A DNA stretch of 32,339 bases, taken from NCBI RefSeq assembly GCF_900089945.1, contig NZ_FLQY01000360.1, forward strand, positions 1 through 32,339, given 5' to 3'. The notes beneath the pieces were generated by a model. It had not been told where the DNA came from. It saw only the letters and a list, made by a program, of their open reading frames with translations, and ran no database searches. The stretch's first letter is position 1. Each line of letters begins with the position of its first letter. Of the stretch, positions 17,594-26,194 are shown one piece after another. The translations under genes were made by a program, and so were the position numbers. This DNA is from Candidatus Propionivibrio aalborgensis. Lineage in GTDB: Bacteria > Pseudomonadota > Gammaproteobacteria > Burkholderiales > Rhodocyclaceae.

Positions 17594-19765
17594 TTACTCT
17601 ACAAAAAAAGTTTCTATGCCGGTACGCATGACGTCGGGCGAAATGCCGAGAGCCCAGGCGGCTCCGACGGCGGCCAGAACGTTTTCGACCTGATGAGTCG
17701 ACTGCCCGCTTTTGGTCACGGGAATGTGTTCGAGCCGGGTCAGCGGCAATTCGTCCTTGCCGCTGGCCAACTGGATCTGCCCGTCGCGGACGATAACGGC
17801 GCGTTTTCCCTGCGCTCGGTGTTCGGCGACGACCGGCAATTGCGGGTCAAGCGCGAAGTAAATGACTTCTCCATCGCACAGCGGAGCCATGTCGACCAGC
17901 ATGGGTTCGCCGGCGTTGAGCAGCGCTACGCCTTTGGGCAGCACCAAGTCGATTTGCGTGCGCAGAACGTTGGCTACCTGCTCGGCCGTTTCGATGTAGT
18001 AGCGACCGGTGTGACGTTCGACGTCGACATTCGTAATGACTCCAACCTGACAGCGGTCATAGGCCAGTCCCTCGCTGAGGATAGTGTCACTGCCGTTTTC
18101 GAAGACGGCCGCTTCAATGGCGCGGTTCTTCAAAATGCGTGTAGCGGCTTCCCATTGGGCACAATCGCTTTTATCGACTTGCCGGTGATCAAGAAAGAGG
18201 CCATCGCTGCAGGCCAGCCCGGTGTGCTTCCCGGAAAGCGTCAGCAATCGCGCGATGAGACGGCAGACAATGGTCTTGCCGAAGCTGCCAGCGACGCCAA
18301 CTACCGGGATGCGGCCATCTTCCCCATTCGGGAAAAGGTGCTCGACGATAGCGCGGCCGACCGGACGCGCCTCACCGGTGGCTGGCTTGATGTGCATCAG
18401 CAATCCCGGTCCAGCATTCACTTCAACGATGGCGCCATGCTGTTCAGCAAGCGGACGGGAAATATCTTCACAGACCAGATCAACACCGGCGATATCGAGA
18501 CCGACAATTCGCGCCGCCAGAGAAGCGCTGTCAGCGACACTGGGATGAACCTTGTCGGTGATGTCGCAGGTATGGTTGCCGGTGCGTACAACGAGCACTT
18601 CACGACCGGCGGGCGGAACCGAATCCGGTGTGAAACCCTGGCGCGTAATTTCGTGCAGCGGTACCGAATTCTTACTGAGATCGATGACATCAAGCGGGAA
18701 CTCTTCGGCTGCGCCGCGGCGCGGGTCAATGTTGATCTGAAGATCGATCAGTTCATTGATGGTTGATTTGCCGTCACCGATAACTGTCGCCGTCTCACCG
18801 CGCGCGGCGGCAACCAGTTTGCCGCCGACGATCAGCAAGCGGTGTTCGGAACCGCGTACAAAGCGTTCGACAATGACACCGCTGCCTTCTTCAATGGCTG
18901 CCGTATAAGCCGCTTCTATTTCGTCACGAGTCATCAAATTGGTAAATACGCCGCGCCCGTGATTACCGTCGTAGGGTTTGACGACAACCGGGATGCCGAT
19001 GTCTTCAGCCGCGTCCCAGGCGTCGGCCGGGCTATTGACCAGACGTCCTTCGGGAACAGGGACGCCGCAGGACTGAAGCAATGATTTCGTCAGATCCTTG
19101 TCGCGCGAGATGGTCTCGGCAATGGCGCTGGTGCGGTCGGTTTCGGCCGTCCAGATGCGACGGCTGCGGATGCCGTAACCCAGTTGCACAAGATTTCCCG
19201 TGGGTAGCAGTCGGATTGCCGGAATGCGCCGCGCCTTGGACGTGGCTTCCTCGACGATACACCCGGTGCTCGGTCCAAGCAGCTTTCGCTCGGCCATGTC
19301 GCGCAAGCGTTCAACATTGGCATCGACGTCAAAGGTCGTATCGTGAATCGCGGCCAATACCAGTTCCCGGCCGGCTTCCAGGCAGGCACGGGTCACCTCT
19401 TCATGCCAGGCGCGGATGACCACTTTATACACGCCGCGGATCGACGTTTCGCGTGCCTTGCCGAATCCTCCGGGCATGCCGGCGAGGTTTTGCAGTTCGA
19501 GCGAGACGTGCTCAAGAATGTGTCCCGGCCAGGTGCCTTCATCAAGCCGGCGCAGAAAACCGCCGCGTTCGCCGTAGCTGCAGCGGTGCTCGACCAGTGA
19601 GGGCAGAAATCCTTTCAGACGATCAACAAAACCGGGCAGGGTGTTCGATGGATAATCTTCAAGTTCCCCGATATCAATGACAGCTTCAATGACCGGCCGG
19701 TAGGTCCAGATGTTCGGTCCGCGCAGGTGGCGGATTTCAAGGAATTTGATGTCTTTCGTTTTCAT
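17594..19765 (-). CDS. Truncated cyanophycin synthetase paralogue (CphA')
   Basis: Paralogue of the neighbouring cphA (723 residues). It shares the N-terminal start (EIRHLRGPNIWTYRPVIEA) and a full ATP-grasp domain (IPVVVKPYDGNHGRGVFTN ... IVEVNAGPGLLMHIKP). The Mur-ligase central domain has a changed P-loop, GSFGKT at about 491-496 instead of GTNGKT. The protein stops at GIETFFVE, just where CphA continues into its C-terminal Mur lobe, so about 130 residues are missing. Cyanobacterial CphA2 is also a C-terminally shortened synthetase that joins beta-Asp-Arg dipeptides, so altered rather than lost activity is possible; this is inference. The ATG at 19765 is chosen because the conserved region starts just after it; its Shine-Dalgarno is weak (ACGGA). 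It lies 136 bases after the DUF1854 gene. Confidence 0.88.
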   Translation of the reverse strand: MKTKDIKFLEIRHLRGPNIWTYRPVIEAVIDIGELEDYPSNTLPGFVDRLKGFLPSLVEHRCSYGERGGFLRRLDEGTWPGHILEHVSLELQNLAGMPGGFGKARETSIRGVYKVVIRAWHEEVTRACLEAGRELVLAAIHDTTFDVDANVERLRDMAERKLLGPSTGCIVEEATSKARRIPAIRLLPTGNLVQLGYGIRSRRIWTAETDRTSAIAETISRDKDLTKSLLQSCGVPVPEGRLVNSPADAWDAAEDIGIPVVVKPYDGNHGRGVFTNLMTRDEIEAAYTAAIEEGSGVIVERFVRGSEHRLLIVGGKLVAAARGETATVIGDGKSTINELIDLQINIDPRRGAAEEFPLDVIDLSKNSVPLHEITRQGFTPDSVPPAGREVLVVRTGNHTCDITDKVHPSVADSASLAARIVGLDIAGVDLVCEDISRPLAEQHGAIVEVNAGPGLLMHIKPATGEARPVGRAIVEHLFPNGEDGRIPVVGVAGSFGKTIVCRLIARLLTLSGKHTGLACSDGLFLDHRQVDKSDCAQWEAATRILKNRAIEAAVFENGSDTILSEGLAYDRCQVGVITNVDVERHTGRYYIETAEQVANVLRTQIDLVLPKGVALLNAGEPMLVDMAPLCDGEVIYFALDPQLPVVAEHRAQGKRAVIVRDGQIQLASGKDELPLTRLEHIPVTKSGQSTHQVENVLAAVGAAWALGISPDVMRTGIETFFVE

Positions 19766-19901
19766 ATTGTCCGTATTGGCAACAGAAGAGGCGAGCCGGT
19801 GGCATGAGGAGAGCACGTATCGTACGAATAACGCTGTCCATGATATTCGGCTGACGCCGCAGCGAAATATTCAGCCGGCTTGTTCATCGGATTGAAAAGA
19901 T

Positions 19902-20375
19902 TCACAGGAATCGATCCAGAATCTTGCGGCTGTGGTGGTCCAGCGCATAGCGATCATGGATCAGGTAATGAATGCCGTGGCTATCGGCGATGAGCAGAGC
20001 AGGCAAAGCCAGACGGCGAATATCCTCTTCTCCCTTCAGAACGAAGTCGGTTTCGCCATGATCAGTTTTGACCCGCCAGGTGCTGGGTGTTGCGAAGCTC
20101 GAAACGCTCACAATGCGGCTGATGACGGGCATGAATTCGCGGCTGGCAAGTTCCGCCTCAACCAGCGCGCGCAGTTCGTCGGGCAGGTCGGTCAATCGGT
20201 CGATCCAGGCCAGCTCGTGACCGTGCGGGTCGACCAGCGCGATACCTTGATCCGGTGCGGCGATCGGGAAAGCGCGAACCGGAACCACGCCGGCATGAGA
20301 TTCGCCGTCAGCATCGGTCAATACCAGACGCCCGAAAGCATCGCGTTGCAGCCGATAATCATTCATCCTGGTCAC
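19902..20375 (-). CDS. DUF1854 protein, cyanophycin-associated
   Basis: Small protein of the DUF1854 family (157 residues) with no known biochemical role. It has no signal peptide or membrane segment. Conserved-looking parts are VPVRAFPIAAPDQGIALVD, GHELAWIDRL, and a C-terminal LIADSHGIHYLIHDRYALD. Proteins of this family are encoded with an ABC exporter and cyanophycin synthetases in betaproteobacteria, the same order as here. The GTG at 20375 is chosen because AAGGAG (20383-20388) is seven bases upstream and the GTGA overlap couples it to the ABC gene. The ATG at 20366, three residues later, has no usable Shine-Dalgarno spacing. Confidence 0.85.
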   Translation of the reverse strand: MTRMNDYRLQRDAFGRLVLTDADGESHAGVVPVRAFPIAAPDQGIALVDPHGHELAWIDRLTDLPDELRALVEAELASREFMPVISRIVSVSSFATPSTWRVKTDHGETDFVLKGEEDIRRLALPALLIADSHGIHYLIHDRYALDHHSRKILDRFL

Positions 20376-22696
20376 TCGCGGTCTCCTTCGTCCTTGCCGG
20401 AAATTTCAATCCGGGCGGAATCGTCCTCGGTGTCGACGTTGCGCGCCTGAGCCTGATAAAGGCGGTAGTAGTGCCCTTCCTGCGCCATCAGATCGTCGTG
20501 ATTTCCTACTTCCACGATACGGCCGCGATCGAGGACAACCAGACGGTTGGCGTCGCGCAGGGTGGACAAGCGGTGGGCGATGGCGATGGTTGTACGGCCG
20601 CGAACGAGGTTGTCGAGCGCCTTCTGGATTTCCTTTTCAGTGGTGGTATCGACCGACGAGGTGGCTTCGTCAAGAATCAGAATCTTCGGGTCGATCAACA
20701 AGGCTCTGGCAATGGAGATGCGCTGGCGCTCACCGCCGGAGAGCGCCTGGCCGCGTTCGCCCACCAGCGAGTCGTAGCCGTGCGCCAGTCGCAGGATGAA
20801 TTCATGCGCGTGGGCGGCGCGGGCGGCCGTGACGATTTCTTCGCGCGTTGCGCCGGGTTTGCCGTAGGCAATATTTTCGGCGATGGTGCCGAAAAATAGG
20901 AAGGGCTCCTGCAGTACCAGGCCGATGTGCTGACGGTATTCGGCCACCGGCACCGCCCGGATATCGACACCGTCGATCAGGATGGCGCCTTCGCTTACAT
21001 CGTAAAAGCGGCAGATCAGGTTGACCATCGTACTCTTGCCCGATCCGCTGTGCCCCACCAGGCCGATCATCTCGCCCGGCTCGACCGTCATGCTGATGTC
21101 GCGCGTGACGCTGCGCGTACCGTAGCGAAAACCGACGTTGCGCAACTCGATGCGGCCGGTGACGTTCGTTAGATGGACCGGATTGACGGGTTCCGGAACG
21201 CTTGAGACGTGGTCGAGGATATCGAAAATCCGTTTGGCGCCGGCGGCGGCCTTTTGCGTGACGGAAACGATGCGGCTCATCGAGTCGAGGCGCAGGTAGA
21301 ACCGGCTGATGTAGGCGAGGAAGGCGGTCAATACGCCGACGGTGATTTCGTCTTTCGAGATCTGCCAGATGCCGAAGGCCCACACGATCAGCAGTCCGAT
21401 CTCGGTGAGCAGGGTGACGGTCGGCGAAAACAGCGACCAGATCTTGTTGACCTTGTCGTTGACCTCGAGATTGTGCGCGTTGGCTGCCCTGAAACGCGCC
21501 GCTTCGCGACTTTCCTGCGCGAAGGCTTTGACCACGCGGATGCCGGGGATGGTGTCCGCCAGAACATTGGTGACTTCGGCCCAGATGCGGTCGACGCGCT
21601 CGAAGCCGGTACGCAGTTTCTCGCGCACGACGTGGATCAGCCAGGCGATGATCGGCAGCGGCAGCAGTGTGACCAGCGCCAGCCACGGATTGATCGAAAC
21701 CAGGATGAAGGTCGTCATGGTGATCATCAGCACATCGGTGACGAAATCGAGAAAATGCAGTGAGATGAAGATGTTGATGCGGTCGGTTTCCGAACCGATG
21801 CGGGCCATCAGGTCGCCGGTACGCTTGCCGCCGAAGTACTCTTGCGAGAGCTTCAGCAGGTGCTCGTAGGTGGTCGTACGCAGGTCGGCGCCGATACGTT
21901 CGGAGACCAGCGCCAGAATATACGTCCTCGCCCAGCCGAGCACCCAGGCCAGCAATGCCGCGCCGAACAGGCCGGAGAGGTACAGCGTGACCAGCGCGGT
22001 GTCGATCGGGGTGCCGTTCTGGTAGGGGATCAGCACCTTGTCCATCATCGGCATGGTCAGGTAGGGCGGAACCAGCGTCGCCGCTGTCGACCCCAAGGAG
22101 AGCAGGAAGCCGGCCAGCAGTTGCCAGCGGTATGGATAGGCAAAGCGCCACAGCCGGAGCAGTGTCCATGTCGAGGGCGGTGCATGGATTTCCTTGCTGC
22201 ACAGCGGGCACTCTTCCTGGCCGGCCAGCAGCGGTGTTTCGCACTTCGGGCAAAGCGCCTGCGTTGGTAAGGACGGCGCTTTGCCCGTCAGATGAAAGGC
22301 CAACTGCCGTGAGAAATGCTCGATCAGGCGCCCGGCGGCAATGTCTCCGCCGAGCGAATAGCGCCAGATCGACTGCCGTGAGTCGGCATCAAGGAGTTCC
22401 AGGCTGCCGACGCCCGAGTGGTCGTTGCGTACCAGCGTCAGACCCGAACGGAGCGGATAAGACTGCCAGTTGTCGTCGTCACCGGAGCGGGCGAGCAGTC
22501 GATGATTGGTCAGCAGTACCAGGCCGGGGGCAAAATGCAGTCGGGTGTCAAGGTCAGTCTCCAGCCAGGCCAGAATCGTTTCATCCGCAGCGAGTAGTGT
22601 CTCAAGCTGTGCGCCAAACTCCGGAGGCAGGGCTGACAGTGATTGGCCGGGGAGGGTATTGTCGGTATCGGGGGGAGGAAAGCTGCGGTCTGTCAT
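20372..22696 (-). CDS. ABC exporter (fused TMD-NBD) of the cyanophycin operon
   Basis: ABC half-transporter of the MsbA/LmrA exporter type (774 residues). Residues about 1-140 are an extra N-terminal cytoplasmic region. Two CxxC pairs follow (LCPKCETP and ECPLCSKE, about 145-165), a probable zinc ribbon. The membrane domain spans about 180-460. The nucleotide-binding domain has Walker A GHSGSGKST, signature LSGGERQRIS, Walker B ILILDEATSSVD and the switch histidine in AIAHRLSTL, all intact. It should homodimerise in the inner membrane. It is the first gene of the operon leading to CphA and fits the group annotated as cyanophycin-metabolism-associated ABC transporters; the cargo is unknown. 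No clear Shine-Dalgarno precedes the ATG. A TATACT hexamer on the minus strand (22747-22752) is a possible -10 with no good -35. Confidence 0.9.
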   Translation of the reverse strand: MTDRSFPPPDTDNTLPGQSLSALPPEFGAQLETLLAADETILAWLETDLDTRLHFAPGLVLLTNHRLLARSGDDDNWQSYPLRSGLTLVRNDHSGVGSLELLDADSRQSIWRYSLGGDIAAGRLIEHFSRQLAFHLTGKAPSLPTQALCPKCETPLLAGQEECPLCSKEIHAPPSTWTLLRLWRFAYPYRWQLLAGFLLSLGSTAATLVPPYLTMPMMDKVLIPYQNGTPIDTALVTLYLSGLFGAALLAWVLGWARTYILALVSERIGADLRTTTYEHLLKLSQEYFGGKRTGDLMARIGSETDRINIFISLHFLDFVTDVLMITMTTFILVSINPWLALVTLLPLPIIAWLIHVVREKLRTGFERVDRIWAEVTNVLADTIPGIRVVKAFAQESREAARFRAANAHNLEVNDKVNKIWSLFSPTVTLLTEIGLLIVWAFGIWQISKDEITVGVLTAFLAYISRFYLRLDSMSRIVSVTQKAAAGAKRIFDILDHVSSVPEPVNPVHLTNVTGRIELRNVGFRYGTRSVTRDISMTVEPGEMIGLVGHSGSGKSTMVNLICRFYDVSEGAILIDGVDIRAVPVAEYRQHIGLVLQEPFLFFGTIAENIAYGKPGATREEIVTAARAAHAHEFILRLAHGYDSLVGERGQALSGGERQRISIARALLIDPKILILDEATSSVDTTTEKEIQKALDNLVRGRTTIAIAHRLSTLRDANRLVVLDRGRIVEVGNHDDLMAQEGHYYRLYQAQARNVDTEDDSARIEISGKDEGDRE
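20383..20388 (-). promoter_or_regulatory. Ribosome binding site deciding the DUF1854 GTG start
   Basis: AAGGAG on the minus strand lies inside the end of the ABC gene, seven bases before the GTG that overlaps the ABC stop. It favours the GTG over the nearby ATG at 20366. Confidence 0.6.
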
Positions 22697-22880
22697 TGTC
22701 GAGCGCTTGTTTTGGGCAGGCGGCGAGATAAGCGCCTGAACGCCCGAGTATACCTGTCTTCGTCCCTTTTCTGGTGAAACTCCGACTGCGCGTTAGAGCA
22801 GCCTGGAAGCCTTACGTGCGTCCTTGCGCAGTGTTAGTATTCCACTGTGTTGATTGGCCGATGCGAAGGAGGCGATGGCA
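22697..22880. promoter_or_regulatory. Divergent intergenic region, ABC operon / c-di-GMP gene
   Basis: This 184-base divergent gap must hold the promoters of both the minus-strand cyanophycin operon and the + strand GGDEF-EAL gene. The only suggestive element is the minus-strand TATACT at 22747-22752. No operator-like palindrome stood out. GAAGGAGG at 22865-22872 is the ribosome site of the + strand gene. Confidence 0.4.
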
Positions 22881-25115
22881 GTGATTGTGCTGGCGCATGG
22901 CGCGTTGAAGTCTTCTTCTGACAACAGTGAAGCGGGGGCCGATTTCAATCCCCTGAGCAGCAAGGCAGGGCAGCGTGCGTTGCAGTTGTTCGTGCGTGCC
23001 GTCGAGTCATCGGCCAACGGCATCATGATTACGGACGCGATCGACCCCAAGCATCCGATCATCTATGTCAACCCCGCTTTCGAGCGCATCACCGGCTATC
23101 CCGCCAGTGCGGTGATCGGCCGCAATGCCCGTTTTCTGGCCGGCTCGGCACTGGAGCAGCCGGCGCTTGAGGTGATCCGCAACGCGCTTCGCCAGCACCG
23201 GGCGGCGCAGGCCGTGGTGCAATGCTTCCGCCAGGATGAAACACTCTTCTGGAATCAGCTCTCCGTCACGCCTGTGCCCGATGAACATGGGGAAATTGGT
23301 CATTTTGTCAGTATTTTTGAGGACGTCAGCGAACGGGTATTGCGGGAAAACCGGTTGTTGCATCTGTCCACCCACGATGCGCTGACCGGACTTGCCAACC
23401 GGACGCTGCTTGCCGACCGGCTGGACCAGGCGGTAACGCACAGCGTGCGTGACGGGGGCGTCGTGGCCGTCCTGCTGATCGACCTCGACCGCTTCAAACA
23501 GATCAACGACAGCCTCGGTCATGCCGTCGGCGACCTTCTCCTCAAAACCGTGGCGGAACGGCTCGGACATTGCGTTCGTGAAGGGGATACCGTTGCTCGC
23601 CTGGGTGGCGACGAGTTCGTCCTTGTGCTCGCTGACCTCTCGCGCAATGAAGATGCCTCGATGCTGGCCCGGAAGATTCTCGCGGCATTGTCTCGGCCCA
23701 TCGATATCGACGGGCACGAGCTGTTCGTCACGCCGAGCATCGGGATCAGCTTTTACCCTCAGGATGGCGCGGATGCGTCGTCGCTGTTGCGACATGCCGA
23801 CCTCGCCATGTATCAGGTCAAGTCCAGCGGACGCAACGGTTTCAGCTGCTTCTCGCAAGACATGAATGAGCGTGCGCAGGAAATGGCCGAGCTCGAATCC
23901 AGTCTGCGTCAGGCACTGGAACACGACGAGTTGACCCTTTACTATCAGCCGAAGGCCGACCTGTATTCCGGTGAAATCTGCGGTGCCGAAGCGCTGATCC
24001 GCTGGCAGCACCCGGTGAAAGGGCTGGTTCCGCCCAGCCAGTTCATAAAGCTTGCCGAGGAATCCGGGATGATCCAGCAACTCGGCGAGTGGGTGTTGCG
24101 CGAAGCTTGCCGGCAAGCCGCACGCTGGCAACGCGAGGGGATGCACGGACTGACGATTGCTGTAAATTTCTCGGCGCGCCAGTTCCGGCAGAAAAATATT
24201 GTCGAGATCGTCGCGCAGGCGCTGAATGACGCCGGGCTGGACGCGAAGTGGTTGCAGCTTGAATTGACCGAAACGATGATCATGCAGAATCTTGAGACTT
24301 CGGAGAGCCTCTTGCGGCGGCTCAAGGCGCTTGGCGTCAGTCTGGCGATGGATGACTTCGGCACCGGCTATTCAAGTCTGGGGTACCTCAAGCGCTTTCC
24401 GTTCGATTGCCTGAAGATCGACCAGTCTTTCGTTCGCAACATCACCACCGAACCTGACGACGCATTGATCGCCATCGCGGTCATCGCGATGGCGCACAGT
24501 CTGCACCTGTACGTCGTGGCGGAAGGTGTTGAAACAGAGAGCCAGATGCGGTATTTGCGCAACCAGAACTGCGATCAGTTGCAGGGTTACTATTTCTCGC
24601 CGCCGCTTGCTGCTGGCGATTTCTCCGACTTCGTCCGGCGTGCAGAACGGTTGCCAATGCGTAGCGCAGTGACCGGCCGTGACCTGCGCACCCTGCTTCT
24701 GGTGGACGATGAGCCTGAAATTCTCAACGCGCTAAAGCGTTTGCTGCACCGTAGCGGCTACCGCATGCTGACCGCCACCTCAGGCGCCGCCGCTCTGGAG
24801 GTGCTGGCTCTGAATGACGTACAGGTCATTGTTTCCGATCAGCGCATGCCGGAGATGAGCGGCTCGGAGTTTCTCAGCCGGGTCAAGGATCTTTATCCCG
24901 ATACCGTGCGCATGATTCTCTCCGGCTACAGCGACCTTGCCGACCTCACCAATGCGATCAACCGGGGAGCCATTTCCAGATTTCTGATCAAACCCTGGGT
25001 CGATGACGAACTGCGCGAGCAAATCCACACCGCCTTCATCCATCAGGCACATGAACAGGCGGCGCGGGTCGATCATCCTTCGCGCCTGTATAGCGGCCGG
25101 CCGGGGCCGAATTGA
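22881..25115 (+). CDS. PAS-GGDEF-EAL-REC c-di-GMP signalling protein
   Basis: Soluble bifunctional c-di-GMP protein (about 744 residues). A PAS/PAC sensor (about 35-155) includes VNPAFERITGYPASAVIGRNARFL. The GGDEF domain has an intact RLGGDEF and an RxxD inhibitory site (REGD) five residues before it, so cyclase activity with product feedback is expected. The EAL domain has AEALIRW, the metal-site motifs ELTETMI and DDFGTGYSSL, and so looks active as a phosphodiesterase. A C-terminal receiver domain ends it, with LVDDEPEIL, phosphoacceptor Asp in VSDQRMPEMSG and Lys in FLIKPW. A REC at the C-terminus is uncommon. The start is taken as GTG 22881 because GAAGGAGG ends eight bases before it; ATG 22875 is only two bases from the site, and TTG 22854 is upstream of it. 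No membrane segment is seen. Confidence 0.9.
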   Translation: MIVLAHGALKSSSDNSEAGADFNPLSSKAGQRALQLFVRAVESSANGIMITDAIDPKHPIIYVNPAFERITGYPASAVIGRNARFLAGSALEQPALEVIRNALRQHRAAQAVVQCFRQDETLFWNQLSVTPVPDEHGEIGHFVSIFEDVSERVLRENRLLHLSTHDALTGLANRTLLADRLDQAVTHSVRDGGVVAVLLIDLDRFKQINDSLGHAVGDLLLKTVAERLGHCVREGDTVARLGGDEFVLVLADLSRNEDASMLARKILAALSRPIDIDGHELFVTPSIGISFYPQDGADASSLLRHADLAMYQVKSSGRNGFSCFSQDMNERAQEMAELESSLRQALEHDELTLYYQPKADLYSGEICGAEALIRWQHPVKGLVPPSQFIKLAEESGMIQQLGEWVLREACRQAARWQREGMHGLTIAVNFSARQFRQKNIVEIVAQALNDAGLDAKWLQLELTETMIMQNLETSESLLRRLKALGVSLAMDDFGTGYSSLGYLKRFPFDCLKIDQSFVRNITTEPDDALIAIAVIAMAHSLHLYVVAEGVETESQMRYLRNQNCDQLQGYYFSPPLAAGDFSDFVRRAERLPMRSAVTGRDLRTLLLVDDEPEILNALKRLLHRSGYRMLTATSGAAALEVLALNDVQVIVSDQRMPEMSGSEFLSRVKDLYPDTVRMILSGYSDLADLTNAINRGAISRFLIKPWVDDELREQIHTAFIHQAHEQAARVDHPSRLYSGRPGPN

Positions 25116-25333
25116 GGCCGGCAATATCGGTTATGCTCTTCCGCCAGGGCTACACGCCTGCATCTTCGAACCATATTTCCCAACAGGCCGGTCAACACCG
25201 GAACCGGATTGGGATTGCCGATGTCGTATTGCAGAGCGCATAATTCCGGTGGATAAGTCGAGATGAGCAGCACTGCCGGCCAAGAGAGCTGTTTCCACAT
25301 AGTGTTGCCGCTGTCCCTGCAAGAGGAAAGTCG
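25116..25333 (+). promoter_or_regulatory. Intergenic region with candidate sigma-70 promoter
   Basis: TTGCCG (25215-25220), an 18-base spacer, then CATAAT (25239-25244) resembles a sigma-70 promoter and would start transcription near 25251, about 83 bases before the response-regulator gene. AAGAGGAAAG just before 25334 is the ribosome site. The rest of the gap shows nothing recognisable. Confidence 0.35.
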
Positions 25334-26194
25334 ATGAACGCGAGCGAAGACGGACCTGCAACTCCGGATATCAAGCGCAAGCGTACCTTGCTGCTGGTCG
25401 ACGACGAGGCAAGCATCCTCACCTCCCTGCGTCGCCTGCTGCGCAAGGATGGCTATGAAATCCTGTTCGGAAATGGTGGTGAAGAGGGCTTGGCATTACT
25501 GGCGCAGCACCCTGTCGACGTCATTCTCTCCGACCAGCGCATGCCGAACATGACCGGGGTCGAGTTCCTGCGCCGCGTGAAAATTGCTTATCCCGACACG
25601 GTGCGCATGGTGCTGTCGGGATACACCGAGTTGCAATCGATCACCGATGCGATCAACGAAGGCGCGATCTACAAATTCCTGACCAAGCCCTGGGATGACG
25701 AACAGTTGCGCGCCAATATCGCCGAGGCTTTCCGGTACAAGGAGTTGGCCGACGATAACGAGCATCTGCACGAGGCGGTCAGGATCGCCAACAAGGAGTT
25801 GGCGGTGGCCAACGAGCAGTTGCGCGTTTTGCTTATCGAACGCGAGCGGCAACTGGCGCTCGATGGCGCTACGCTCGATATCGCACAGGAAATCCTGCAG
25901 CATGTGCCATTGCCGGTTATCGGTTTCGACGATGAAGGGATGATCGTTTTTGCCAATATCGTTGCCAATCGGGTGATCGGGAAGGGTCAGCCGTTGGTCG
26001 GCAGCTTTGCTTCCGATAGCTTGCCAGCAGCTTTGCAGCCGCTCCTGACAGCGGAGGAAGACGCCAAACGCACCTGGTCGGATGGTGAGCGCGACTGGCA
26101 GGTTTCGTGCCGTTCGATGGGCGAGGATTCGCCGTCCCATGGCAAGTTGATGCTGTTTGTAAACCTTGAAGGAAACGGCGATGAACAGTGCTGA
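25334..26194 (+). CDS. Response regulator, REC-coiled coil-PAS
   Basis: Response regulator without a DNA-binding domain (286 residues). The receiver domain (about 15-130) has LVDDEASIL, phosphoacceptor Asp in LSDQRMPNMTG and Lys in FLTKPW. A helical, coiled-coil-like linker (LADDNEHLHEAVRIANKELAVANEQLRVLLIERERQLAL) leads to a C-terminal PAS-like domain starting near ILQHVPLPVIGFDDEGMIVFAN. The receiver is closely similar to the C-terminal receiver of the preceding GGDEF-EAL protein (shared SDQRMP, YPDTVRM, LSGY, KPW). It overlaps the following small gene by 14 bases. Output is probably by protein contact, perhaps with the HDOD protein or kinase nearby (inference). Confidence 0.88.
   Translation: MNASEDGPATPDIKRKRTLLLVDDEASILTSLRRLLRKDGYEILFGNGGEEGLALLAQHPVDVILSDQRMPNMTGVEFLRRVKIAYPDTVRMVLSGYTELQSITDAINEGAIYKFLTKPWDDEQLRANIAEAFRYKELADDNEHLHEAVRIANKELAVANEQLRVLLIERERQLALDGATLDIAQEILQHVPLPVIGFDDEGMIVFANIVANRVIGKGQPLVGSFASDSLPAALQPLLTAEEDAKRTWSDGERDWQVSCRSMGEDSPSHGKLMLFVNLEGNGDEQC

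Noticed and set aside
17693-18766. Long + strand open frame of 357 codons inside the truncated cphA' gene
   Set aside because: It lies wholly antisense to a gene with clear ATP-grasp and Mur-ligase motifs and gives no recognisable protein; GC-rich codon bias makes such frames.
20802-22253. Minus-strand open frame of 483 codons overlapping the ABC exporter in another frame
   Set aside because: Its product is rich in Arg, His, Pro and Ala, typical of an off-frame translation, and the exporter frame has all ABC motifs.
23007-24146. Minus-strand open frame of 379 codons opposite the GGDEF-EAL gene
   Set aside because: Antisense to well-conserved GGDEF and EAL domains and without recognisable content or a ribosome site.
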